Below are positions 17,188-25,403 of a stretch of DNA of 64,000 nucleotides, piece by piece; within the stretch, counting starts at the first letter, position 1, and each line of letters opens with the position of its first letter. Made by a program: the position numbers and the translations under genes. The DNA is from Armatimonadota bacterium (GTDB taxonomy: Bacteria; Armatimonadota; UBA5829), in contig JBDKUO010000013.1 in assembly GCA_039679645.1 (NCBI GenBank), positions 18,704 through 82,703 of the forward strand, in the 5' to 3' direction. The notes below the pieces were generated by a model, which worked only from the letters and a program-made list of their open reading frames with translations, was not told where the DNA came from and searched no databases.

Positions 17188-17387
17188 TAGGCTGCTATCT
17201 CAGTAATTATCGCTTCCGAAGAGACCTCGATTGGGTCCTGCTGAAGATAAAGGGCAATGGCCTCGCGGATATTCACCAGGGCTTCTTCCTGTGTTGTCCC
17301 TGCCGAAACGCATCCAGGCAGTTCCGGGCACCAAACCGCCCAGTCGCCGGTCTCGGTGTCTTGTTCAAGCACTACTCGCCATTTCAT
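17187..17387 (-). CDS. hicB: HicB family antitoxin
   Basis: 66 residues. A partial RNase H fold typical of HicB: WRVVLEQDTETGDWAVWCPE, LPGCVSAGTTQEEALVNIREAI, then a short acidic tail. It has no C-terminal HTH or RHH DNA-binding domain, so autoregulation is not evident. The ATG at 17387 follows GGAGG by ten bases and is preferred to the longer frame beginning at 17432. It is upstream of and coupled to hicA. Confidence 0.9.
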   Translation of the reverse strand: MKWRVVLEQDTETGDWAVWCPELPGCVSAGTTQEEALVNIREAIALYLQQDPIEVSSEAIITEIAA

Positions 17388-17458
17388 TATTGCTACGCCT
17401 CCATGACTCGTTCGCTGTGGGTATTTTACCATGACACTGATAGTAAACGCCTAATCCT

Positions 17459-18091
17459 CTAATGGGTTTTGTCTCTCTTAGCTATCTTTTCCAATTCTTT
17501 GTCGGGAAGGCCATCATACAGTTCATTAATATGTTTCGGCTGAGCTATCATAATTTCGGCAATCAGATTTACAAGGCCGAATAGTTTGCTTACTGTTTCG
17601 GAGTCGTCCAATAGGTCCAGCTTTCCAGGATGGACCGCGTTGTTTCCAACAACTCTCACTATATCAAGCGCCTTTTGCACTTGTTCGGGCAGACCTTTAT
17701 TTACAAGGTTCTTTATGTCTTCATTTATGCTTGTTCCATTCTCGCCTAAGTGTTTGCAGAGCTTTTCTATTGCGAGGCGAAGCAAGGCTGCAGCGCTTCT
17801 CGGGGATATTCCGGCAATTGAGCGGGCTTCTTCATAATCAGCCAGTATATCAGGCGGAAGATCGCTGTTCGGCAGAGGAGCTGTTCCACAGAATGGATCT
17901 ATCGTCTGCCAATTACCATTGATGCATCGCCATATTGTATCCATATAGCAATGGCTGCAATTTGAAAACCTTATGTCTTCCTTCCATGTATTATGGCCAT
18001 GGACATCTGCCCAGTTTTGTTTTGCATATGCTCCACAAAACGGGCAGTTAAAAGCATCCTTATTGTATTCAGGCGGTGTAAAAGGTGTCAT
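17459..18091 (-). CDS. DUF4145 domain protein with N-terminal zinc ribbon
   Basis: 210 residues. Two CxxC knuckles (CPFCG near 16-20, and C..C in FSNCSHCYMD) form a probable zinc ribbon. A DUF4145 helical domain follows (RSAAALLRLAIEKLCKHLGE, then VVGNNAVHPGKLDLLDDSE). DUF4145 is often found fused to or next to restriction and defence genes and is HEPN-like; its function is unproven. It lies between HicAB and the HEPN/MNT pair, supporting a toxin/defence island. Confidence 0.82.
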   Translation of the reverse strand: MTPFTPPEYNKDAFNCPFCGAYAKQNWADVHGHNTWKEDIRFSNCSHCYMDTIWRCINGNWQTIDPFCGTAPLPNSDLPPDILADYEEARSIAGISPRSAAALLRLAIEKLCKHLGENGTSINEDIKNLVNKGLPEQVQKALDIVRVVGNNAVHPGKLDLLDDSETVSKLFGLVNLIAEIMIAQPKHINELYDGLPDKELEKIAKRDKTH

Positions 18092-18126
18092 GGTAGACCT
18101 CCCCAGCCATACTTGGTAATCACTAG

Positions 18127-18142
18127 ACTATCCGACTATACT
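18127..18142. repeat. Octamer repeat (ACTATCnn) on the left flank of HEPN/MNT
   Basis: ACTATCCG-ACTATACT lies between the HEPN gene stop and the DUF4145 start. The same unit recurs at 18903-18926 on the other side of the HEPN/MNT pair. Confidence 0.5.
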
Positions 18143-18144
18143 CA

Positions 18145-18546
18145 TTAGGCAGAATCAACAATATGCCCGGCCCACTCCATCACACATTTTGCAATATCAA
18201 CAGCCTCATCATACTCTTCTTGAGCAATCTCTGGATTTGCCCCGGGGTATCGAAGCTGAACAGCATATATTGTCAAATCGGCTGCTGCGTCTAGCTCGTC
18301 AGGCCAATCAATGCCTTGCTGCTTTATGAGAGTAATCAGCCGGGCAATAACATGTGTCAGTGGGTATTCACATCCAAGATGCACAAGCACTGCTTTCAGG
18401 CTCTTTTCGACTGCCTGCTGAGCATGAAAGCAGAGAGTCTGCGGCAAAACCCCTTGAATATTTGCCTCGGACGCGACCGCAAGATCGCTGGCTGCATGCC
18501 GGAGCCAATCCTTTGCGCTGCCGGGTTCAATAGGGTTATGCGGCAT
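18145..18546 (-). CDS. HEPN domain protein (HEPN/MNT pair)
   Basis: 133 residues, all-helical. HEPN landmarks: KDWLRHAASDLAVASEA, TLCFHAQQAVEKSLKAVLVH and IYAVQLRYPG. The ATG at 18546 lies inside the MNT gene (11-base overlap) behind GGGAG. In HEPN-MNT modules the HEPN protein is usually the RNase toxin and MNT its antitoxin, sometimes by AMPylation. No clear RX4-6H RNase motif is visible here, so this member may belong to the non-nucleolytic, substrate-binding branch. Confidence 0.85.
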   Translation of the reverse strand: MPHNPIEPGSAKDWLRHAASDLAVASEANIQGVLPQTLCFHAQQAVEKSLKAVLVHLGCEYPLTHVIARLITLIKQQGIDWPDELDAAADLTIYAVQLRYPGANPEIAQEEYDEAVDIAKCVMEWAGHIVDSA

Positions 18547-18853
18547 AGATCTGTCTCCCATCGCGAAGAGCGCTGCGATAAACGAGGCTGACATTCTGAC
18601 CATAACGATTCAAGTCAGATTCCGTGGTTACTACCAGATCGACTGGGAGATCAAAGCCGATCAGGTTGCGATATATGAGGCGGGCAATCGAGTTTGTGTT
18701 TTGGCCTTCCGGGACCACAATGAGGACGTCAAGGTCACTATCCGGTTTCATCTCGCCGCGTGCGCCGGACCCGAACAAAAGTATCCGGATAGGCTGTGTT
18801 ACAGCAACTATCCTATCAACCAGTTCGCTCAATACTTTGCTCGAAGGCTGCAT
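18536..18853 (-). CDS. Minimal nucleotidyltransferase (MNT) domain protein
   Basis: 105 residues from the ATG at 18853, with GAGG just upstream; the frame extends to a GTG at 18892 without a site. It shows the nucleotidyltransferase signature GSGARGEMKPDSDLDVLIV with the metal-binding Asp pair, and a third candidate Asp in DLPVDLVV. MNT antitoxins AMPylate or bind their HEPN partner, encoded immediately downstream. The pair is flanked by ACTATCnn octamer repeats. Confidence 0.88.
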   Translation of the reverse strand: MQPSSKVLSELVDRIVAVTQPIRILLFGSGARGEMKPDSDLDVLIVVPEGQNTNSIARLIYRNLIGFDLPVDLVVTTESDLNRYGQNVSLVYRSALRDGRQIYAA

Positions 18854-18902
18854 AATGACCTCGATTTTGGGTGACGATTCGGAAATCGCCACCCGGAAAG
18901 TG

Positions 18903-18926
18903 TAACTATCTAACTATCAAACCATC
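18903..18926. repeat. Octamer repeat (ACTATCnn) on the right flank of HEPN/MNT
   Basis: TAACTATC, TAACTATC and AAACCATC in tandem between MNT and etfA. It matches the unit at 18127-18142, so the two-gene module is bracketed by related arrays. Confidence 0.55.
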
Positions 18927-20136
18927 ACACCTTGCAAGCAGCAGGCGCGCCTCTCATCTGCTTGATCTTTTTAGTGAGCAGAGGCAGTATTTCGAGCACG
19001 TCGCCTACAAAGCCGTAGTCCGCAATCGAGAAGATCGGGGCATTGGGGTCTTTGTTTATGGCGATGATGGTGTCGGAACTTTTCATGCCGACCTGGTGCT
19101 GCACAGCGCCGCTGATCCCGCAGGCAATGTAGACCTTGGGGCAGACAGTCTTGCCCGTCTGGCCGACCTGGTGCGCATACGGTATCCAGCCGGCATCGAC
19201 TGCCGCGCGGCTTGATCCCACTGCTGCGCCTATCTCATCAGCAAGCTCGCGCAGTATCTGGAAGTTCTCCGGGCAGCCGAGCCCGCGTCCGCCGGAGATG
19301 ATGATATCGGCGTCCACGAGATTGACCTTCTCGCCCACGCTCTCGATGAAGTCGAGCACCTTGCTTCTGGAGTTGAACAGGTTCGACTTGGGAGCAAGGT
19401 TTACTATCTCAGCCTTGCCGGATGTGCGCTTTGCGCTTGTAGGAAAGACTTTGTGCCGGACGGTGCTCATCTGCGGCCTGGTATAAGGGCACAGGATCGT
19501 AGCCATGATATTTCCACCGTATGCGGGTCGCGTCTGGTGCAGCAGACCATCTTCGCCGATTTCGAGACCGGTGCAGTCTGCGGTCAGGCCGGTGTATAGA
19601 TTGATCGCCACGCCGGACATGAAGCTGCGGCCTGTTGTGGTCGCGCCTGCAAGGAAAATCTCGGGCTTTAGCTCGCGGGTTACGTCTGTAAGCACCCGGC
19701 AGTAGCGCTCGGCATCGTAGTTTTCAAGCTCGGGAGCTTCATATACGTAGACTTTGTCCACAGGGTAGCTCGCGAGGTCTTCTACGGCCTCTGAAATGTT
19801 GTTTCCGAGGATCACTACGGCCAGTTCGGTCTTGCGGGCATCGGCGAGTGTGCGGCCTATATTTATAAGCTCGAAGACAACCGGGGCCACTTTGCCGTCT
19901 CGCTGCTCACCGAAGACCCACACTCCCTTATACTTGGAGAGGTCCTCGGTAGCCTGCTTCTCTATATCGATAGAGATGGCTTTAAACCGGCAGGTCGAGA
20001 CGCACGCGCCGCACATAGTGCAACTTTCTATGGTAATGGTAGCGAGCTTGTCCTTTACCTCTATCGCATTAGTTCCACAGCTCTTCGCACACAGCGAGCA
20101 GCCGTTACATTTGGACGCATCAACTGAAATGGACAT
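18925..20136 (-). CDS. etfA: Electron transfer flavoprotein alpha subunit with N-terminal 2[4Fe-4S] ferredoxin
   Basis: 403 residues. An N-terminal ferredoxin domain has two CxxCxxCxxxC clusters (C10, C13, C16, C20; C39, C42, C45, C49). It is followed by the EtfA N-domain (VWVFGEQRDGKVAPVVFELI) and the FAD-binding C-domain (ADIIISGGRGLGCPENF, then TGKTVCPKVYIACGISGAVQHQVG). Ferredoxin-fused EtfA of this length occurs in LctC- and CarE-type, often electron-bifurcating, ETFs. The ATG sits nine bases after GGAGG, one base beyond the etfB stop. No acyl-CoA or lactate dehydrogenase partner is adjacent. Confidence 0.92.
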   Translation of the reverse strand: MSISVDASKCNGCSLCAKSCGTNAIEVKDKLATITIESCTMCGACVSTCRFKAISIDIEKQATEDLSKYKGVWVFGEQRDGKVAPVVFELINIGRTLADARKTELAVVILGNNISEAVEDLASYPVDKVYVYEAPELENYDAERYCRVLTDVTRELKPEIFLAGATTTGRSFMSGVAINLYTGLTADCTGLEIGEDGLLHQTRPAYGGNIMATILCPYTRPQMSTVRHKVFPTSAKRTSGKAEIVNLAPKSNLFNSRSKVLDFIESVGEKVNLVDADIIISGGRGLGCPENFQILRELADEIGAAVGSSRAAVDAGWIPYAHQVGQTGKTVCPKVYIACGISGAVQHQVGMKSSDTIIAINKDPNAPIFSIADYGFVGDVLEILPLLTKKIKQMRGAPAACKV

Positions 20137-20137
20137 C

Positions 20138-20935
20138 TCACACTACCTCCATGCACTTAAGCACATCATAAAGCTTATCGGCGAGTTCGGCGCTCTCGCC
20201 CTCATATGTTTCGCCGCCGCCTCTGCACGGCGGGGTCATGATCTTAACGACCTGCGTAGGCGAGCCCTGCAGACCGACTTTATCAGCCGGAGCATTTATA
20301 TCAGCAGCGCCCCATTTGGTGATTTCGGCCTTTTTGGCGGCCATCTTGCCGCGCAGGCTGGGGGTTCTAGGCTCGTTAATTTCTTTCACGACCGTGAGCA
20401 CAGCCGGGAGCTTGACCTCGCAGACTTCATAGCCTTCTTCGATCAGTCGCTTGACTTTCATCTTTTTGGAGTCTATCTCCTGGATCTGGGCGACATACGC
20501 TACCTGGGCATAATTTGCATGCACCGCTATCCCCGGTCCGACCTGACCGGTGTCGCCGTCGATGGCCTGCATTCCGCAGAAAACCATATCCGGCGCAAGT
20601 TTCTTCACGGCCATAGCGAGCGCGAACGACGTGCACCATGTGTCCGAACCGGCAACCGCTCGGTCGCAGAGCAGCACGGCATCGTCCGCTCCAAGCGAAA
20701 TCGCCTCGCGCAGAGCATCCTCAGCCTGGGGAGGACCCATCGAGATAACTGTCACCGTGGACGCATCGCCCGCGGCAGTCATTTTTTCTTTAACACGCAC
20801 GGCTTCTTCGAGGGCATAGAGGTCAAACGGGTTGATCTGGGTTTCAACGCCTTCGCGCACGAGGGTGTTGGTCTCCGGGTTGATCTTAACCTCGGTGGTG
20901 CCGGGCACTTGCTTAATACAGCAGCAGATCTTCAA
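20138..20935 (-). CDS. etfB: Electron transfer flavoprotein beta subunit
   Basis: 265 residues. Typical EtfB: MKICCCIKQVPGTTEVKI start, NPFDLYALEEAVRVKE, VTVISMGPPQAEDALREAIS and the Asp-rich nucleotide loop (FCGMQAIDGDTGQVGPGIA). It forms the heterodimer with the downstream ferredoxin-fused EtfA and binds AMP or, in bifurcating forms, a second FAD. The start is TTG at 20935 with AAGGTGAT upstream. It is the first gene of the etfBA operon, divergent from the AGCS symporter gene. Confidence 0.93.
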   Translation of the reverse strand: MKICCCIKQVPGTTEVKINPETNTLVREGVETQINPFDLYALEEAVRVKEKMTAAGDASTVTVISMGPPQAEDALREAISLGADDAVLLCDRAVAGSDTWCTSFALAMAVKKLAPDMVFCGMQAIDGDTGQVGPGIAVHANYAQVAYVAQIQEIDSKKMKVKRLIEEGYEVCEVKLPAVLTVVKEINEPRTPSLRGKMAAKKAEITKWGAADINAPADKVGLQGSPTQVVKIMTPPCRGGGETYEGESAELADKLYDVLKCMEVV

Positions 20936-21007
20936 TGGAAATCACCTTATAATGCAGTTTTTGGTTGTGAGATTTGTGTTTTGAGCTAACTCTCACATAC
21001 CGCGATC

Positions 21008-21026
21008 ACCCGGTGTAATACCGGGT
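21008..21026. promoter_or_regulatory. Palindrome between divergent etfB and symporter genes
   Basis: ACCCGGT-GTAAT-ACCGGGT has perfect 7-bp arms. It lies 14 bases upstream of a TATAAT hexamer (21040-21045), a candidate -10 box for the plus-strand symporter gene. An operator acting on one or both divergent genes is plausible. No matching -35 box was found at 16-18 bp spacing. Confidence 0.45.
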
Positions 21027-21085
21027 TCATTCGATATTGTATAATGTTTTGTCGCCTTATGGCAAATCACAAGCGCGGGGGCTAT

Positions 21086-22477
21086 ATGAAATCAGTCGAA
21101 TGCTTTATATGTTACCTGAACGACAATTACCTCTGGGGACCGCCTATGCTGGTCCTGTTGCTGGGCACGCATTTGTTTCTTACGATCAGGCTGCGTGGGA
21201 TTCAGCGATATATTCCGCTGGCCATCAAGCTGTCTTTCGGCAGATCGAAGGAGGGTGAGGGTGACGTCAGCCAGTTCGGAGCGTTGATGACCGCGCTGGC
21301 TGCCACAATCGGCACGGGCAATATCATAGGCGTGGCTGCAGCAGTTGCTGCAGGCGGGCCGGGAGCCGTGTTCTGGTGCTGGCTGACCGGCGTGCTGGGG
21401 ATCGCTACCAAATACAGCGAGGCTCTGCTGGCTGTAAAATTCAGGGTGCATACATCAGACGGCCATATGCTCGGCGGGCCGATGTATGCCCTGGAACGCG
21501 GACTCAAGATGAAATGGGCAGGTGTGCTTTTTGCCGTGTTCACGGCAATTGCGGCGTTTGGGATAGGCAATATTGTTCAGGCAAATGCGCTTGCGCAGCG
21601 CGCTCACAGCGCTTTCGGCGCACCATATTGGGTCTCGGGGATAGTAATGACTGTGCTTACCGCTATTGTGATCCTCGGCGGTATAAAGTCCATCGCAAAT
21701 GTTTGCTCGGCTCTGGTACCATTTATGGCGATCTTTTATATAGTAGGCAGTCTGATTATTCTGGCAACGGGAGCTTCGCAGATACCACACACCCTCGCGC
21801 TGATTTTTAAATCGGCATTTACCGGGCAGGCGGCTGTCGGCGGGTTTCTTGGGGCCACAATAATGATTGCAGCAAGGTGGGGAGTCGCCAGAGGACTCTT
21901 CTCAAATGAATCCGGACTTGGCTCGGCGCCAATAGTAGCGGCTGCGGCCCAGACGAAAAACCCCGTCCGGCAGGCGCTGGTTTCATCTACCGGCACGTTC
22001 TGGGATACGGTCGTGGTATGCGCTATCACAGGTCTGGTGCTCGTAAACACCGGCGTCTGGAAAATGCATTTCGATGGAGGCGCAGGCGCTCTCACGGAAG
22101 CGGCGTTCGGCACTGTCCACAGTTTGGGACCGATTGTGCTCACTATAGCCCTTGCGACATTTGTGTTCTCAACGATACTGGGCTGGTCATACTATGGCGA
22201 GAAGGCACTGGAATATCTGGTCGGTCGAAAAGCGATTTTGCCGTATCGAATAATTTGGGTCGGCCTGGTTATGTTCGGCTCCGTATCTACGCCGACTCTT
22301 GTCTGGGGGTTCGCGGATGCGGCAAATGCCCTGATGGCCCTTCCCAATCTGCTCTCGCTCCTGCTGCTGAGCGGTGTGGTTGTGGCTGAAACGCGAAAGT
22401 ATTTGTGGGAAGGTGATCTGGATGAAGTTGCACCTGTATCAATTGAGCAGAAGGAAAAGGATGTGTTGATGAAGTAA
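21086..22477 (+). CDS. Alanine or glycine:cation symporter, AGCS family
   Basis: 463 residues from the ATG at 21086, preceded by CGGGGGC; the frame reaches 21044 but overlaps a TATAAT box. About eleven transmembrane helices. AGCS signatures: WGPPMLVLLLGTHLFLTIRL, SQFGALMTALAATIGTGNI, GGPGAVFWCWLTGVLG, YSEALLAVKFR and RWGVARGLFSNESGLGSAPI. It imports alanine or glycine (possibly other small amino acids) with Na+ or H+ through the inner membrane. It is monocistronic or co-transcribed with the M48 gene 39 bases downstream. Confidence 0.93.
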   Translation: MKSVECFICYLNDNYLWGPPMLVLLLGTHLFLTIRLRGIQRYIPLAIKLSFGRSKEGEGDVSQFGALMTALAATIGTGNIIGVAAAVAAGGPGAVFWCWLTGVLGIATKYSEALLAVKFRVHTSDGHMLGGPMYALERGLKMKWAGVLFAVFTAIAAFGIGNIVQANALAQRAHSAFGAPYWVSGIVMTVLTAIVILGGIKSIANVCSALVPFMAIFYIVGSLIILATGASQIPHTLALIFKSAFTGQAAVGGFLGATIMIAARWGVARGLFSNESGLGSAPIVAAAAQTKNPVRQALVSSTGTFWDTVVVCAITGLVLVNTGVWKMHFDGGAGALTEAAFGTVHSLGPIVLTIALATFVFSTILGWSYYGEKALEYLVGRKAILPYRIIWVGLVMFGSVSTPTLVWGFADAANALMALPNLLSLLLLSGVVVAETRKYLWEGDLDEVAPVSIEQKEKDVLMK

Positions 22478-22516
22478 GCAAAAAGATAGAATGTCTATAC
22501 AACAGGTGAGAACAAC

Positions 22517-23668
22517 ATGTCAACAAAAGTAAAATGCGAAAACATGCCAAACCCACCGGCAATATTGGTCTATATTTCATTGTTGTTCGTGCCTGGGGTA
22601 TATATATTGCTTTTAGGCTGCGCTGCTGCAATGCTTGGCGGCACGGGCTTTGTTTGTTACTGGGTGTTTACCTGGATGACGTCCGGCCATCGCGTTCCGG
22701 TAAAATTGCTCGGGATTGTTATACTCCTTATGATCGGCGCGCTGATGGGATGCTGGGCGGTTGTCAGGGGAATAGCAGCCACAATATGGAGCAAACCACA
22801 ATTTGAACCGGCGCTTATAGTTCCACTGAATAAAGAGCCCGAACTCGGCAAGTTTATTGCAGGTCTTTGCTCGGCTGTGGGAACCGGTCTCCCCGATTAT
22901 GTGATGATCCATGCCGAACCGACATTTTACGTGTGCCAGTCCAAAATCGAGACATTGAACGGGCGGGCAAAAGGCAGGATTCTTGCGATCGGACTTCCGT
23001 TGGTTGCCGGATTGACAATAAATGAACTACGGGCCATTCTTGCGCATGAGTTTGCTCATTTCTCCGGCGGAGACACGCTTTACAGCTCTAGAGTGGTTCC
23101 GGTTTATAGCGGAGCAGTTACGGCATGTGCGACGATGACAGAGTGCATTAACGAAAGTGATTCCATGTCTCAAGCGCTGCCGATGATGGCTCCACGTTTC
23201 CTGCTGGATATCTACCTGAGGCTGTTCCACCTGATTAACATGACAATTTCGCGCACACGTGAAAAAAGAGCCGACATGATTTCAGCATTAACTTGCGGCA
23301 GCCAGAGTTTCAAGATAGCCTTAATGAAAACTGCGGGGTTGATGCCCACTTTCTGGGATGAGTCGGCAAAGAAGATTGTCATGGAAAACAACCCCGATAA
23401 CTGCAGTTATTACACTGCTTTTCGATCTTCTCTTCCCAAGCTGACAGATTTGGCCAATGCGCACTACAAGCACCGCCTGATTGAAGTCGAGAATAAATAT
23501 GACTCCCATCCGATTCTGCAAACCAGGCTCGAGTCAATACCTGATATTGTCGAGCGTTATACCGACAAAGGAAGCTCAAGCAGATTGCTCATAAACTTGG
23601 AAGAATACGAACAGAAACTTGGTGAGTTTTACAAAATAGCGAGCGCTGCCCCAATGCACAATACGTAA
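22517..23668 (+). CDS. M48 family membrane metallopeptidase
   Basis: 383 residues. Two N-terminal transmembrane hairpins (about 14-50 and 62-90), then a zinc peptidase domain with the HEFAH motif at residues 177-181 in ELRAILAHEFAHFSGGD and a downstream REKRAD segment carrying the likely third ligand. M48 proteases (HtpX, BepA and relatives) degrade misfolded membrane or envelope proteins. The domain order resembles HtpX-like integral-membrane members rather than periplasmic BepA. AGGTGA precedes the ATG. Confidence 0.88.
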   Translation: MSTKVKCENMPNPPAILVYISLLFVPGVYILLLGCAAAMLGGTGFVCYWVFTWMTSGHRVPVKLLGIVILLMIGALMGCWAVVRGIAATIWSKPQFEPALIVPLNKEPELGKFIAGLCSAVGTGLPDYVMIHAEPTFYVCQSKIETLNGRAKGRILAIGLPLVAGLTINELRAILAHEFAHFSGGDTLYSSRVVPVYSGAVTACATMTECINESDSMSQALPMMAPRFLLDIYLRLFHLINMTISRTREKRADMISALTCGSQSFKIALMKTAGLMPTFWDESAKKIVMENNPDNCSYYTAFRSSLPKLTDLANAHYKHRLIEVENKYDSHPILQTRLESIPDIVERYTDKGSSSRLLINLEEYEQKLGEFYKIASAAPMHNT

Positions 23669-23702
23669 ATATAACAATATGGTTCGATTGTGTTATCGAA
23701 TA

Positions 23703-23731
23703 TTGAAATGTAACCTCATACATGTTATGAT
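23703..23731 (+). promoter_or_regulatory. Sigma-70-type promoter
   Basis: TTGAAA (23703-23708), 17-bp spacer, TATGAT (23726-23731). It lies 55 bases upstream of the zinc-ribbon membrane protein gene at 23786, with transcription predicted to begin near 23738. Confidence 0.65.
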
Positions 23732-23785
23732 ACTGGATTATTAGCCGCCCTGCTAAGCACGAGGGAGCAACATGGAGGCAACTCG

Positions 23786-24391
23786 ATGATTAAATGTCCG
23801 AAGTGCAATTGGGAAAATAGAGATGATGTCGTTAAGTGCGTGCTCTGCGCATATGACTTTAATTCCGCTGCAGTTGCATCTCCACCACTCGACCCTGTTA
23901 TGAACCAACCGGCAGTTGCAACATACCAGCCACAGCCTAATCCAAACACCGCTGTAAAATTGAGTGTCTACGACGCTGCTATCAAATCCGGCGGAAACTG
24001 GTTTTACTGGATTGCCGGACTCTCACTTATCAATACAGTAGTCGCTCTAGCTGGAATGGATTGGGGATTCGTCATCGGTTTGGGATTTACACTTTTATTG
24101 GATATGGCAATCAGAGAATATGGAGGGTATGCAACAATTATCCTTTTGCCGATAAACCTGATTATTGTAGGCATGTATGTAGTGTTCGGCTACTTCGCCT
24201 GCCGCCGGGCCAGATGGGCCTTTATCACAGGAATTATTCTGTATGGTCTGGATACGCTGCTTGTGATTGTTGCGCGTGATTGGCTTATGATTGCGTTTCA
24301 TGCTTTTGCGCTCTTTTGCGTAGGCCGAGGTCTTCAGGCGGTTTTAATGGCTAGAAAGGCCGAGGCAGCCGACAACGTCGGGGTAATGTAA
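23786..24391 (+). CDS. Zinc-ribbon membrane protein, unknown function
   Basis: 201 residues. An N-terminal zinc knuckle pair (CPKCNWENRDDVVKCVLC), a Pro/Gln/Ala-rich linker, and four or so hydrophobic helices between about 70 and 190. The architecture (zinc ribbon, linker, membrane domain) is common among uncharacterised envelope proteins and gives no specific function. It has its own promoter at 23703 and a terminator directly after the stop. The start is supported by GGAGGCAACTCG upstream. Confidence 0.78.
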   Translation: MIKCPKCNWENRDDVVKCVLCAYDFNSAAVASPPLDPVMNQPAVATYQPQPNPNTAVKLSVYDAAIKSGGNWFYWIAGLSLINTVVALAGMDWGFVIGLGFTLLLDMAIREYGGYATIILLPINLIIVGMYVVFGYFACRRARWAFITGIILYGLDTLLVIVARDWLMIAFHAFALFCVGRGLQAVLMARKAEAADNVGVM

Positions 24392-24396
24392 AAAAA

Positions 24397-24428
24397 GCAG
24401 TCGGCCTCAGCCGACTGCCTGCTTTTTA
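24397..24428. terminator. Bidirectional intrinsic terminator
   Basis: GCAGTCGGC-CTCA-GCCGACTGC, perfect 9-bp stem, preceded by A6 and followed by CTGCTTTTT. It serves the plus-strand gene ending at 24391 and the convergent accA, whose stop codon overlaps the T-tract. Confidence 0.85.
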
Positions 24429-25403
24429 TTGTTCGGATGGTTCCATATAGAGCCCCATGCTTGTGAACTTCTTATAGCGCTCATCCAGGAGCTTGGGGAT
24501 TTTAAGCTTTTCGAGCTGGTCCAGATGCTTGATGAGCGCAGTCTTTATGTTTCGCGCGGCAAGGTCTACATTTCTGTGAGCTCCGCCGGGCGGCTCAGCG
24601 ATAATCTCGTCTATCACACCGAGTCTCAAAGCGTCGCTACTGGTTATCTTCAGAGCTTCGGCCATCTCTTTGTGTTTGGTCGGGTCACGCCAGAGTATCG
24701 CCGCGCAGCTTTCAGGCGGGATAACGGAGTAGATTGCATGCTCGAGCATCAGGACCCGGTCGGCAACTGCAATGCCGAGCGCGCCACCGCTTCCGCCTTC
24801 ACCGAGCACAACAGAGATCACCGGCGTCTCCAGCGTCGACATCTCCATCAGGTTGCGTGCGATTGCCTCGCTGATGCCGCGCTCTTCCGAGCCGACACTG
24901 CAGTCGGCGGCAGGCGTATCCACAAGGCAGATAACCGGTCTCTTAAACTTTTCTGCCAGTTTCATCAGTCTGAGCGCTTTTCGGTAGCCTTCGGGCTTGG
25001 CGCTGCCGAAGTTGCGATACTGGCGGTCCTTCAGATCGCGCCCCTTTTGATGGCCGACAAACATAACCTGCCTGTCTTCGAGTGTGGCGATCCCGCCGAC
25101 CATTGCGTGGTCGTCCGCAAAGAGCCTGTCACCTGAAAGCTCGGTATAATCATCGAACATCACTCTGACATAATCAAGCGTATAAGGCCGCTTCGGGTGA
25201 CGAGCAAGCAATACCCTGTCCCAGGTGCTCAGGTTCGCGAATATCTCGGCCAGCAGCCTGTCACGGTCTTTTTCAAGGATCGCTATATCTGCCGACCTGT
25301 CCTCACCGCGCTCCATAGTGAGCCGTCTGATCTCAGCTATTTGGGTATCCAGCTCGGTTATCGGTTTTTCAAAATCAAGCACATTCCATTCGCTAGGCGG
25401 CAT
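24426..25403 (-). CDS. accA: Acetyl-CoA carboxylase carboxyltransferase subunit alpha
   Basis: 325 residues, normal length. It catalyses carboxyl transfer from carboxybiotin to acetyl-CoA with AccD, the first step of fatty-acid synthesis. Signatures: FEKPITELDTQIAEIRRL, VMFVGHQKGRD, GSAKPEGYRKALRLMKLAEK, GEGGSGGALGIAVADRVLML and YSVIPPESCAAILWRD. Oddity: the usually near-invariant DTPGAYPG segment reads DTPAADCSVGSEERG. It overlaps accD by about 11 bases, so translation is coupled. Confidence 0.93.
   Translation of the reverse strand: MPPSEWNVLDFEKPITELDTQIAEIRRLTMERGEDRSADIAILEKDRDRLLAEIFANLSTWDRVLLARHPKRPYTLDYVRVMFDDYTELSGDRLFADDHAMVGGIATLEDRQVMFVGHQKGRDLKDRQYRNFGSAKPEGYRKALRLMKLAEKFKRPVICLVDTPAADCSVGSEERGISEAIARNLMEMSTLETPVISVVLGEGGSGGALGIAVADRVLMLEHAIYSVIPPESCAAILWRDPTKHKEMAEALKITSSDALRLGVIDEIIAEPPGGAHRNVDLAARNIKTALIKHLDQLEKLKIPKLLDERYKKFTSMGLYMEPSEQ

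Noticed and set aside
19796..20989. 397-codon plus-strand frame opposite etfBA
   Set aside because: Long only because the GC-rich etf genes lack stop codons in that frame; shadow frame.
21040..21045. Full sigma-70 promoter for the AGCS gene
   Set aside because: A good TATAAT is present but no acceptable -35 box at normal spacing, so it is recorded only with the palindrome feature.
20936..21085. Glycine riboswitch before the AGCS symporter
   Set aside because: The intergenic space is only about 150 bases and shows no glycine-aptamer core.
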